Shown here: positions 43,760-55,400 of the stretch, in pieces
Position numbering within the stretch: position 1 is the stretch's first letter
Layout of the letters: each line of letters starts with the position of its first letter
Assembly (NCBI GenBank): GCA_023935145.1
Contig: CM043702.1
Span: 108,410,088 to 108,474,087, forward strand
Direction: 5' to 3'
Origin: Bretschneidera sinensis
Lineage: Eukaryota; Streptophyta; Magnoliopsida; Brassicales; Akaniaceae
Length of the DNA: 64,000 nt
The notes under the pieces: generated by a model
Database searches by the model: none
What the model saw: only the letters and a program-made list of their open reading frames with translations
What the model was told of the DNA's origin: nothing
Program-made: the position numbers and the translations under genes

Positions 43760-44160
43760 CAGCAGAAAGTGGATTCTTGATTCTGAGTGCACCTATCATA
43801 TGTGCCCTCACAAAGAATGGTTCAAGAATTTCAAGGAGATCAATGATGGAAGGGTCTTCTTGGGGAATGACAATTCTTGCCAAGTTAGAGGCATTGGAGA
43901 CATCCAATTGAGGATGTTTGATGGAGTCACAAAGCTGCTGCGAAATGTAAGGTATCTTCTAGATTTGAAGAGGAATTTGATCTCACTGGGGCAGCTGGAT
44001 TCCATGGGGTAGACATGCAAAGTATAGGGAGGAAAGATCAAGGTGGCCAAGGTATCTTTGGTAGTGATCAAGGCAGCAAGAAACGATGGACTCTATGAGA
44101 TGATCGGAGAGACAGCGATCAATGATCAAGCAGTAAGTTTAATGGCTGAGATGGACAAGA
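43760..44160 (+). pseudogene. pol: aspartic protease of Tork copy 2
   Basis: The active site reads KWILDSECTYHMCPHKE: the Gly of D-S-G is Glu, a different change from copy 1. Then WFKNFKEINDGRVFLGND and LRNVRYLLDLKRNLISLGQL. TAG stops at 44010 and about 44028 follow. Confidence 0.85.
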
Positions 44161-45314
44161 CAGCCCTTTAGCACACTCGCTTGGGACACATGAGCGAAAA
44201 GGGCCTGCAAGTTCTTAGAAAGGATAGTCTACTTGGTGGTGACAAAGTAAAGAAATTGGATTTCTATGAGAGTTGCATTCTTGGGAAGCAACATCAGGTC
44301 AGCTTTAACACCGGAGTGCACAAATCTAAGGGGATTCTTGACCACATTCATTCGGACCTTTGGGGACCAGCAAGGACACCAACACAGGGAGGTAACATTT
44401 ACTTTCTGTCTATAATTGATGATTATTCAATAAGAGTGTGGGTTTATTTGCTTAGAAATAAATTAGATGCCTTGAATAAATTTGTTGTGTGGAAGAAGTT
44501 GCTAGAAACTCAAACAGGTAGGGTAGTTAAGACTTTACGAACCGATAATGGCTTAGAATTTTGCAATAAGGATTTTGATAAATTTTGTGAATTAAATGGC
44601 ATTCTAAGGCATATGACGGTTGTAAAAACACCTCAGCAAAATGGAGTTGCTGAAAGGATGAATAGAACCCTTATGGAAAAGGTTAGGTGCATGCTAATAG
44701 GATCCGGGTTACTAAAATATTTTTGGGGAGAAGCTGTGGCTACAGCTGCATACTTGATAAATAGATCACCTTCTAGTGCTTTAGAGCTCAAGACTCCCAT
44801 GGAGATGTGGAGTGGAAAACCCCCTGAATTAAACAACCTTAGAACTTTTGGGTGTGCTGCATATGCACATCAAAAGGAGGATAAACTTAGCCCTAGATCT
44901 AGAAAATGTGTATTTCTAGGATATGGTGATGCGGTTAAGGGATATAGGTTGTGGTCCTTAGAAAAGAAAGGCATGAAACTGATTATAAGTAGGGATGTTA
45001 TTTTTAATGAATTGTTATTTCCCTACTTGGAGAAAACTAACCCTGCAAGGGCTAGTGAGCAAACCAGTCTAGAAGTTATGGAGCATCGCATCAAGGAGAA
45101 CTCGGTTCAGGTAAAGCAAAGAAGGCAAGAGAGTTCGGACCAGGTAGAGCCCTTGGATGAAGGTCAAGCTCAAGAAACTCAAGAAGATACTGAACAAGAA
45201 GAGGTTGATGCAGCAAGTCAGAATGACTACCAGCTCACAAGAGACCGGGAAAGGAGGGTGGTTAGACCACCTTTGAGATATGGGTTTACAAATGCTAATG
45301 TAGTAGCTCCTTAG
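44161..45314 (+). pseudogene. pol: integrase of Tork copy 2
   Basis: A TAG at 44169 replaces the Trp before the zinc finger, and the finger is damaged (HTRLGHM; FYESCILGKQH, first Cys lost). The catalytic core is better preserved than in copy 1: HSDLWGP, LRTDNGLEF and NGVAERMNRT keep the D, D and E. The C-terminal part has CVFLGYGDAVKGYRLWS. It ends at TAG 45312; copy 1 has CGG there. Confidence 0.88.
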
Positions 45315-46320
45315 ATAGAAGGAGAGGTTGAACCAGAAACTTACACGGATGCCACAGAGCATAAGGATTCGTCAAAGTGGCAGCTGGCTATGGAGGAAGA
45401 AATGGATTCTTTGATGAAGAACAACTCTTGGGAGTTGGTGCCCAAACCAGAAAAACAGAGAGTTGTGGATTGTAGATTGCTCTACAAGATCAAAGAAGGG
45501 AATATTCCAGGGGATGTAGTCTAATACAAAGCTAGGTTGGTGGCAAAGGGGTTCACACAAAAAGAAGGCATAGATTTCACCGAAATCTTCTCACCGGTTG
45601 TGAAGTACAAGACGATCCGGATAGTGGTAGCATTGGTGGTCCAATTTGATTAGGAAATTGAGCAAATGGATGTAAAGACAGCGTTCTTACATGGAGAGCT
45701 CGATGAGACAACCCGAAGGCTATGAGGAAAGAATGCAAGGAGAGCGAGTGTGCAAATTAAAGAAGTCTCTCTATGGCATGAAGCAATCACCTCGACAATG
45801 GAATAAGAGGTTTGATTCCTTTGTGATCAGCTTGGGTTTCATGAGGAGTTACTATGATTCGTGCTTGTACTATAAAGGGCAGAAGGTTGAGGAAATGGTG
45901 ATCATCCTCATTTATGTTGATGACATATTGCTGGTTGGGAGCAGCATGGAGAGGATAAATAAATTAAAGACTCAACTCAGTGAAGAGTTTGAGATGAAGG
46001 ATCTTGGCCATGCACAAAAGATCCTTGGGATGTGTATCATCCGGGAAAGGGAGAGAAACAGATTGAAGATCTCTCAAACTTCCTACATAGAGAAGATGAT
46101 ATCTAAATTCTCTATGGAAGATAGCAAACCAGTGAAGGTTCCCCTTGCTGGTCATTTCAAATTCTCCAGCGATCAATGTCCAAGATCGGAGGCGGAGAAA
46201 AAGGAAATGGAGAAAGTTCCTTACTCTAGTGCTGTTGGTTATGTTATGTACACCATGGTAAGCACTAGACCTGATATTGCTCATGCAATGAGTGTTCTCA
46301 GCAGGATTATGAGTAATCCT
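45315..46320 (+). pseudogene. pol: reverse transcriptase of Tork copy 2
   Basis: RT with KWQLAMEEEMDSLMKNNSWE; then a TAA at about 45523 and a TAG at 45651 where copy 1 has CAG and TGG. A 14-nt deletion near 45708 removes part of the 'DETIFMRQPEGY' block and shifts the frame. From 45691 the frame is open through KKSLYGMKQSPRQWNKRFDS, ILIYVDDILLVGSSMERINK, EFEMKDLGHAQKILGM and CPRSEAEKKEMEKVPYSSAV. The segment missing from copy 1 is present here. Confidence 0.9.
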
Positions 46321-46884
46321 GGAAAGGAGCATTGGCTTGGGATGAAGTGGTTGCTGAGGTACTTGAAGGGAAGCCCAAAAGTAGGGTTGGTATATGAGAA
46401 GAGGGGTAATGCCATATGCCTTGAGAAGTTTGCAGATTCGGACTATGGAGCAGACCGGGATAAAAGGAGATCGATTACCTCCTACTTCTTCAGCTTAAAC
46501 GGATTTTGTGTAAGTTGGAAGGCTTAGTTGCAGCTAGTGGTAGCACTCTCAACAACCGAGGCTGAGTACATAGCGGCTACGGAGGTCATTAAGGAAGCTA
46601 TGTGGTGCAAAGGGTTTCTTGAAGAGTTAAAGGTATTGGATGAGCAGGTTGTGGTATTTTCGGATAGTCAAAGTGCATTGCACTTGTGTAAGAATCCAGT
46701 GTTCCATGAGAGGACAAAGCATATGGATGTTCGGTATCATTCCATTCGAGAAAATGTTACGAAAGGATGCATCCATGTGGACAAGGTTGCCACGGAAGAA
46801 AATCCTGTGGACTTAGGTACTAAAGTTCTACCTCTAAGTAATTTCAATCATTGCCTTGAACTACTTAGGATTGGAGTTGGTTAA
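46321..46884 (+). pseudogene. pol: RNase H of Tork copy 2
   Basis: MKWLLRYLKGSPKVGLVYEK, FADSDYGADRDKRRSITSY and VSWKA, then TAG at 46525 (CAG in copy 1). The frame continues with VALSTTEAEYIAATE (intact), FSDSQSALHLCKNPVFHERT and the end LELLRIGVG at 46884. Confidence 0.9.
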
Positions 46885-46950
46885 TTGGTGACTCAAGAAG
46901 AGTTTAGATCCCGAAGCTCTCTGCAAAATGGTTCGGGTTTAAACACTTAG

Positions 46951-46964
46951 ACAAAGGTAGAGAT
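46951..46964 (+). other. polypurine tract, Tork copy 2
   Basis: ACAAAGGTAGAGAT directly before the 3' LTR, as in copy 1. Confidence 0.6.
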
Positions 46965-47951
46965 TGTTGGTATTTGTCTAGGATTTAAACATGTCTAAAT
47001 ATGGTTCAAAGATGGTTAAAGTCTAAACCATGGTTGAAAGATTAAAATACAACATGTTAAAGGACTGCACACAAGTGTGTGCATCACTTTGGAGCAAGGT
47101 AAGGGTAGGCACACTAGTCTGTGCACTTTAGCACACAAGCTGAGAAAGTGTGCGCACAAGCAGCATCAGTGTGCACCGCGGTGCTGCCCTTCAGCACCGC
47201 AGCACCCAGCAAGGAGGTGTCTGGAGAAGAGTCAGCACTGCAGCGCCCAGAAGGTGCTGAAAGTGTGGTTTTGTCAAGCACCGCAGTGCCCCTATTGAGT
47301 GCCTAGGTGCTAGGCACAGTGAAGCACACATGGACAGCTTGATTTAGCCTCTTGTTAAGTGCGTGGGTGCAAGGTTAAAACACACCACTTCACCTAGGAT
47401 TGATGGAGGGCTATGATTAAATGGAGATAATGATCAAAGGGTGAGGATTGAATCTCAAGAATGTCCAAGAAGTGGATGGGTATAAATGGGGTTTCCTAGC
47501 CTCATTTTTCATACAACACACATAAAATACAAGACACACTTTGAGATCAATTGTATTACAAGACGGAATTATGTGAGAGAGATAAACACAAGAAGGACTC
47601 TTTGTAAGTAAGGCTGGTTGTAAAAAGATAGAGAAGTCTAGATTAGAAAGAGAGCATTGTTAGTTCTCATATTCTTCCTTTCTTCTCTTCTTGATTTCTT
47701 CAAGATCATTGTGGTTTCTTGAAGGGGATTGCTATAACTTGTAAGAACCATTTGATTTAGTGCAGAGAGTTCGGAGGAACTCACGGGGATGTAGGCCCAT
47801 TGCCGAACCTCGATAACAATTGCTTGTCTTCTTTATTTTCTTTGATTTTCTGTTCTTGTGTTCGATTGCTATTTTTCTTTCTACAAGTCATTCTAGACTT
47901 GGGTGTTTGGAAGATCACCACCTGGGCATCTTGCTAAGGTGATTTCCAACA
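46965..47951 (+). repeat. 3' LTR of Tork copy 2
   Basis: It starts TGTTGGTATTTGTC and ends GATTTCCAACA, followed by ATATG. It keeps the TATA-like GGGTATAAATGGGG (about 47478-47491) that the 5' LTR has lost. Confidence 0.9.
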
Positions 47952-50900
47952 ATATGTTTTAATTTTGATTTCTTTAGCACTTCTTTGTGCTACCAGTACG
48001 CTATATATGCTTGGTTTGGTACAGGTCTTTTGCTTAGTTAATTATTTAGGCATTTGGCACATCCTTGTTCTCTAATTATGCTATATATGCTTGTTTTGAT
48101 ATGGATTCACTGCTGAGTTTAAATTTTGATTACTTTGGCACTTGTTTGTGTTACCATTATACAATATATACTTGATTTTGTACTAGTTTGCTGGTAGTTT
48201 CATTTTTGATGCCTCTGGCACTTTCTTGTTCTATCATCATGCTATATATGCTTGTTTTGTTACTAGTTTATCGTTGGATTTAAGTTTTGATTCACTTGGC
48301 ATTTGCTTGTGCTATATGATTAGTATATACATACTTGATTTGGTGCTGGTTCGCTACTTGGTTCATTTTTTTATGCCTTTGGCACTTGCTTGTGCTACCA
48401 TTGTGCTATATATGCTTTGTTCGCTACTCATTTGGTGCTAGGTTTAAATTTTGATGCCTTTGGCATGTGCTTCAGTTATCATTATACTATATATGCTTGG
48501 TTTGGTATTGGATTGCTGCTCGATTAGTTTTTTTTTTTTTTATGCATTTGGCATTTGCTTATGTTGGCATTATACTATTAATACTTGTTTTGGTACTAGT
48601 TTACAGTAGTATTCAAATTTTAATGTCTTTGGCACTTGTGATATCATTACGTTATATATGATTGGTCTAGTGCTATGTTCAAATTTTGATGCTTTCGTCA
48701 CTTGCTTGTACTATCATTTCACAATATATGGTTGGTTTTGTTCTAGATTGCTATTAGGTTCATTTTTTATTTATGGCTTTGTAACTTGATTGTGCTACCA
48801 TTATGCTATATATGCTTGGTTTGGTTTTTGTTTATTGTTGGGTTCATTTTTTGTTGTCTTGGCACTTGCTAATGCTATCATTATGCTATATATGCTTGGT
48901 TTGGTACTGGTTTGTTTTTGGATTCATTTTTTGATACCTTTGTCATTTGCTTATGCTACCATTACGTTATATATCATAAGTTTGGTACTCCTTTGGTGCT
49001 AGGTTCAAATTTTGATGCCTTTGGCAAATCTTTATGCTACTACTATGCTATATAAGCTTGGTTTGGTAAATGTTTATTGCTTGGTTAATTATTTAGGCCT
49101 TTGGCACTTGCTTGTTCTTTTATTATGCTATATATGCTAGGTTTGGTATTGGTATTCTACTAGGTTCATTTTCTAATGCGTTTGGCACTTACTTTTGCTA
49201 CTATTATGTTATATATGCTTAGTTTGGCACTTGTTTGGGGCTAGGTTCAAATTTTGATTCCTTTGGCACTTTCTTGTCCTACCATTATGTTGTATATGTT
49301 TGGTTTTGTACTCGGTAGGTGCTAGGTTCATTTTAATGTTTTTGGTAGTTCTTTGTGTTATCATTATACTATGTATGCTTGGTTTGGTACTGATTTGCTG
49401 TTAGGTTAATTGTTTATGCCTTTGCCACTTACTTGTATTGCCATAGTGCTATATATGCTTGGTTCGGTACTAATTTCTTGTTGAAATCAAATTTTGATTT
49501 ATTTAGCACTTACTTGTGCTAACATTTTGCTATATATGCTTGGTTTTGTACTAGTTTGTTGTTAGATTCATCTTTTTATGCCTTTGGCACCTGTTTGTGC
49601 TACCATTATGTGATATATAATTGGTTTGGCTTTTCTATGTTGTTGGGTTCATTTTTTGATGCATTTGGTACTTGTTTATGCGTCCATCATGCTATTATGA
49701 TTGGTTTTTTTACTAGTGTGCTGATTCGTTCAAATTTTGATGTCTTTTGACACTTGCTTGTACTACTATATATACTTGTATTTGCTACTTGTTTGCTGTT
49801 GGGTTCATTTTTTGACACCTTTGGTACTTGCTTGTGCTGCCATTATGCTATATATGCTTGGTTTTGTACTTGTTTGTCGCTAGATTCAAGTTTTAATCCC
49901 ATCCTCACTTATTTATGCTACGATTATGTTATATTTGCTAGGTTTGCTACTGGTTTGCTGCTGGGGTCATTTTCTGATGCTTTTGGCATTACTTTTGCTA
50001 TTATTATGATATATATGCTTGGTTTTGACACTTGTTTTGTGGTAAGTTCAAATTTTGATGTCTTTAGCACTTGCTTGTGCTACCATTATGCTATATATGC
50101 TTGGTTTCTTACTCATTTGGTGCTAGATTCAAATTTTGATGCCATTCGCACTTGTTTGTGCTACGATTATGACATATATGCTAGGTTTGTTACTGGTTTG
50201 TTGCTATGGCCATTTTCTGATGCCTTTGGCACTTAGTTTTGCTACTGTTATGCTATATATGCTTGGGTGACACTCGTTTGGTTTTAGGTGCCTTTGGCAC
50301 TTGCTTGTGTTACCATTATACAATATATGCTTGGTTTTGTACTGGCTTCCTGCTGGATTCAAATTTTTATGTCTTTAGCAGTTGATTATGCTAGACCATT
50401 ATTCTATATATGCTTGGTTTGGTACTGGTTTGTTGCTGCGTTCATTTTTTTATTCCTTTGGCACTTGCTTATTCTACCATTATGCTATATATGCTTTGTT
50501 TGGTACTTGTTTTGTGCTACGTTCAAATTTTGATGTCTTTGTCACTTGTCTCTGTTACCATTTTACTATATATGTTTGGTTTGGTGCTGGATTGCTACTG
50601 GGTACATTTCTTGATGCTTTTAGCACTTGCTTGTACTGCCATTATGCTATATATGCTTGGTTTGGTACTAGTTTGTTACAGTATTCAAATTTTGATGTCT
50701 TTGGCCCTTCTTTGCGATACCATTATGTTTTATATGATTTGTTTGGTACTGATTTGGTGCTAAGTTTAAATTTTGACCTCTTTGGCACTTGCTTGTGCTA
50801 ACATTTTGCTATATATTCTTGGGTTTTGTACTGGTTTGCTATTGGGTTCATTTTTTTATTCCTTTGGCACTTGTTTGTGCTACCATTATGCTATATATGC

Positions 50901-51120
50901 TTGGTTTGGTTTTTAGGATCATTTTTTGATACCTTTAGCACTTGTTTATGGTTGCATTATGTTATATATGCTTGGTATTTTTACTTTTTTCCTGATGAGT
51001 TCAAATTTGATGTCTTTAGCACTTGCTTGTGCTACTATTATGCTATATATGCTTCGTGTGGTATTGATGTTTTCCTTGGTTAATTATTATGCTTTTGGCA
51101 CTTGCTTGTTCTTTCATTAA
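47952..51120 (+). repeat. satellite array, segment 2 (about 39 monomers)
   Basis: Same ~81-bp monomers as segment 1. The part 47957 to about 49430 has the same succession of monomer variants as 54545 to about 56020. Marker variants include one with CAGTATTCAAATTTTGATG (50676-50694; GTAGTATTC form at 48607) and one with TTAGTTAATTATTTAGGC (about 48034, 49084 in TTGG form). It ends with a monomer truncated at CTTGTTCTTTCATTA (51120), where the copia fragment begins. Confidence 0.9.
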
Positions 51121-52408
51121 ACCTCTTTTTCTGTAAAGCCATTTAAAATTGAACATTTCATATCCATTTCAAATTGCTTAAAGTATTAAAGTATCCAAAG
51201 GCTTGTAACATACGAATGGCTTCTAATCTAGCTATGGGTACATAGGTCTCATCAAAGTTTATTCCTTCTTCTTAATCGTAACCCTTAGCAACAAGTCTAG
51301 CCTTGTTCCCAGTTATTACTCCATTTTTATCCATTTTGTTTCTAAATACCCATTTAGTTCCTATGATAGTATGATTCTTAGGTCTATGAATTAAAGTCCA
51401 GACTTTATATCTTTCAGATTGATTTAACTCTTCTTGCATAGCATTTATCCATTCAACATCTTTTTCAGCCTCAACAAAAATCTTAGGCTCTAGTTGAGAT
51501 AAGTAAGCTACATAACTACAAATATTTCTCATAAAAGATCAAGTTCTTACCTTTTGTGAAGGATCACTAATCACTTGGTCGATTCGGTGATAATTTGCAA
51601 ACCTTCAATATTTGGGAAGTCCTTTTTTCTTGTTGACTTGTAGAGGTTTGATCAAGTTTGGGAGCATATACCTCTTGATTTGCTTGATGTTGACTTTCCT
51701 TAGGGTCAACAATGGGTGTAGAGCCATCCACTCATAGGATAAAATCTACAGCATCATCAAGGGAGACTTTTCTACTACTAATTGGGTTAGATTCATCAAA
51801 GGCTATATGTACAGATTCTTCAACCATTAGAGTTCTCTATAAGCTTTAGTAGAGGCTGAACATCCTATGAATATCCCTTCATTGATCTTAGAGTCAAATT
51901 TACCTTAATTAGTTTTATTGCTATTTATGAAGAAACAATTGCAACCAAAAGTATGAAAATAAGAGATATTAGGCTTTCTACTTTTTCATAGTTCATATAG
52001 AGTTTTGTCAAGCATAAGCCTAATTAATACTCTATTTAAAACGTAGCAAGAAGTATTTACGGCTTCCGCCCAAAAGTATTTTAGTAAACTATTTTCACAA
52101 ATCATAGTTCTTGCAAATTATTCTAGAACTTTATTTTTCTTCTCAACAACACTATTTTGTTAAGGAGTTTTAGGGGTTAAAAAGTTGTGATCAAATCCAT
52201 TTTCATCAGAAAATTTTGAAAAACTTTGGTTTTCAAATTCTTTACCATGATCACTTTTAATACTTGAGATAAAAGTTCTTTTTTCATTTTGAACCTTCGT
52301 GCAAAAGTTTACAAAACCTTTATAGGCTTCATCCTTATAAGCAATAAAAATAAAAAAGGCATATCTTGAATAATCGTCATCAATAACAAGAGCATACTGA
52401 TGTCTTGT
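51121..52408 (-). pseudogene. pol: SIRE-like copia pol fragment (integrase core to RT start), no LTRs
   Basis: Minus-strand reading. Near 52400-52330 is the integrase phrase DDYSRYAFFIFIAYKDEAYK, then SDHGKEFENQ (second Asp), SVVEKKNKVLE (Glu region), YFWAEAVNTSCYVLNR, FHTFGCNCF. The RT start at 51532-51272 is open: [64 protein letters not shown]. Many stops lie in the integrase part. No LTR, PBS or polypurine tract flanks it; satellite monomers abut both ends. Protein motifs resemble the SIRE lineage, possibly the same family as 4238-6263. Confidence 0.85.
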
Positions 52409-55400
52409 GCCCTTGCATATGCTACCATTATGCTATATATGCTTGTTCTGGTACTTATTTGCTGTTGGGTTCATTTTTTATTCCTTTGGTAAATGCTTGT
52501 GTTACCATTATGTTTTAAATGCTTGGTATGGTACTTGTTTGGTGCTAGATTCAAATTTTGAAGCCATTCACACTTACTTGTGCTAACATTATGCTATATA
52601 TGCTAGCTTTGGTGCTAGTTTGTTGCTAGGTTAATTTTCTAATGCCTTTGGCACTTACTTTTGCTACTATTATGCTACATATGCTTGGTTTGGCACTTGT
52701 TTGGGGCTAGGTTCAAATTTTGATGCCTTTGACGATTTCTTGTCCTACCATTATTATTTATATGTTTGGTTTGGTACTCGGTTGGTGCTAAGTTCAAATT
52801 TTGATACTTTTGTCACTTGCTTGTGGTTACCATTATACTATATATGCTTGGTTTAATACTGATTTGCTATTGGGATAATTTTTTATTATCTCTTTGGCAC
52901 TTGCTTGTGCCATCATTGTGATATGTATGCTTGGTTCGGTACTGGTTTGCTGTTAGATTCAAATTTTGATTTATTTAGCACTTACTTGTGTAACATTTTG
53001 ATATATATGCTTGGTTTTATACTCGTTTGCTTTTGCGATCATTTTTTATTCCTTTGGCACCTAATTGTGCTATCGTTATATGATATATGCTTAGTTTGGT
53101 TTTCGTTTGTTGTTGGATTCATTTTTTTATGCCTATTGCACTTGTTTATGCTTCCATTATGCTATTATGCTCCATTTGTTTTCTCGGTTTGCGGATGGAT
53201 TCAAATTTTGATGTGTATGGCACTTGCTTGTGCTACCATTATACTATATATGCTTGGTGTGGTATTGGTGTGTTCCTTGGTTAATTACTATGATTTTGGC
53301 ACTTGTATGTGCTACCATTATGTTATATACACTTATGTTTGGTACTTGTATTTTGATGACTTTGGCACTTGCTTGTGTTACCATTATACATTATATGCTT
53401 GGTTTTAGACTGGATTGCTATTAGGTTCATTTCTCAACGCCTTTAGCACTTGCTCGTGCTATGATTGTGCTATATATGCTTGGTTTGATACTAGTTTGTT
53501 GTTACATTCAAATTTTGCTGCCTTTGGCATTTTTTTATGCTATATCATTATTCTATATATGCTTAGTTTTGTACTGGTTTACTGATGGGTTCATTTTTTG
53601 ATACCTTTGGCACTCGCTTGTTCTATTATTATGCTATATATGATTTATTTGGTACCTGTTTTGTGCTAGGTTCAAATTTTGATGCCTTTGTCACTTGCTT
53701 CTGTTACCATTTTACTATATATGCTTGGTTTGGTACTGGTTTGCTATTGGGTTCCTCTTTTGATGCCTTTGACACTTGTTTGTGTTGCCGTTAAGCTATA
53801 TATGATTGGTTTGGTACTGGTTTGTTGCAGTATTCAAATTTTGATGTTTTCGGCACTTGTTTGTGCTACCATTATGTTATATATGCTTGGTTTGGTACCA
53901 ATTTGGCACTAAGTTCAAATTGTGATGCCTTTAGCACTTGTTTATGCTATCATTTTGCTATGTATGACTAGTTTTGTAGTAGATTGTAGTTGGATTTATT
54001 TTCATATGCCTTTGGCACTTGCTTGTGCTACCATTATACTATATATGTTTGGTTTAGTTTTTCTTTGCTGTCAGATTCATTTTTTGATACCTTTGGCACT
54101 TGCTTATGCTTCATGTATGCTATTTATGCTTGGTTTGGTATTGGTTTGTTGATGGGTTCAAGTATTGATTCCTATGACATTGCTTGTGTTACCATTATAC
54201 AATATATGCTTTGTTTTGTATTGGTTTGCTACTAGGTTCATTTTATGATGCCTTTGGCACTTTCTTGTGCTGCCATTATGCTATATATGCTTTGTTTGGT
54301 ACTGGTTTGCTACAGTATTCAAATTTTGATGTCTTTGTCACTTGCTTGTGATACCATTCTATTATATATGATTACAGGTTAGGTGCTAAATTCAAATTGT
54401 GACGCCTTTGGCAATTTCTTGTGCTATTGTTTTGCTATATATGCTTGGTTTTCTACTAGATTGTTGTTGGGTTCGTTCTTTTATGCCTTTGACACTTGCT
54501 TGTTCTACCATTATGCTATCGATGCTTGGTTTGGTATTGGTTTGTTGATGGGTATAAATTTTGATTTCTTTGGCACTTCTTTGTGCTACCATTACACTAT
54601 ATATGCCTGTTTTGATGCAGATTTTTTTTCTTAGTTAATTATTTAGGCATTTGGCCCCTGTTTGTTCTCTCATTATGTTATATATGCTTGTTTTGATACT
54701 AATTTTCTGTTGAGTTCAAATTCCGATTTCTTCGGCACTTGCTTGTGTTACCATTATACAATATATGGTTGATTTTGTACTGGTTTGTTGCTGCTTTCAT
54801 TTTTTATGCCTTTGCACTTACTTGTGTTGTCATTATACTATATATGCTTGTTTTGTTACTAGTTTACCGTTGGATTCAAATTTTAATTCATTTAGCATGT
54901 TCTTGTGCTATACGATTATTATATATATAATTGGGTTAGTACTTGTTTGCTGATAGGTTCATTTTTTATGCCTTTGGAACTTGCTTGTGCTACCATTATG
55001 CTATGTATACTTTGTTTGCTACTCTTTTGGTGCTAGGTTCAAATTTTGATGCCTTTGGCACTTGCTTCTATTACCATTATGCTATATATGCTTTGTTTGG
55101 TATTGGATTGCTGCTCAGTTAGTTTTTTTAAGTGTTTTGCATTTGCTTGTGTTGGCATTATACTATTAATACTTGGTTTGGTACTGGTTTTTTGCAGTAT
55201 TCAAGTTTTGATGTCTTTGACATTTGCTTGTGATATCATTATGTTATATATGTTTGGTTTGGTACTGGTTTGGTGAATTGTTCAAATTCTGATGCCTTTG
55301 GTGCTTGCTTGTACTATCATTTTGCAATATATGTTTGGTTTTGTACTATATTATTGTTAAGTTAATTTTTTATACCTTTGGCACTTGATTGTGCTACTAT

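Larger units (their letters stand above)
41755..47951 (+). mobile_element. Tork/Tnt1-like Ty1/copia retrotransposon, copy 2, inside the satellite
   Basis: LTRs 41755-42652 and 46965-47951, PBS, gag-protease-integrase-RT-RNase H, polypurine tract and TSD ATATG. It has the same family and gene order as copy 1, with different lesions: a 1-nt deletion near 42943, a small replacement at 43226-43239, a 14-nt deletion near 45708, and several stops. RT is essentially complete in this copy. Confidence 0.93.

Noticed and set aside
40785..54592. Minus-strand open frames in the satellite (for example 40785-40985, 54392-54592), Lys/Thr/Gln-rich
   Set aside because: Antisense shadows of the same periodic sequence; they have the same 27-residue period and no independent support.
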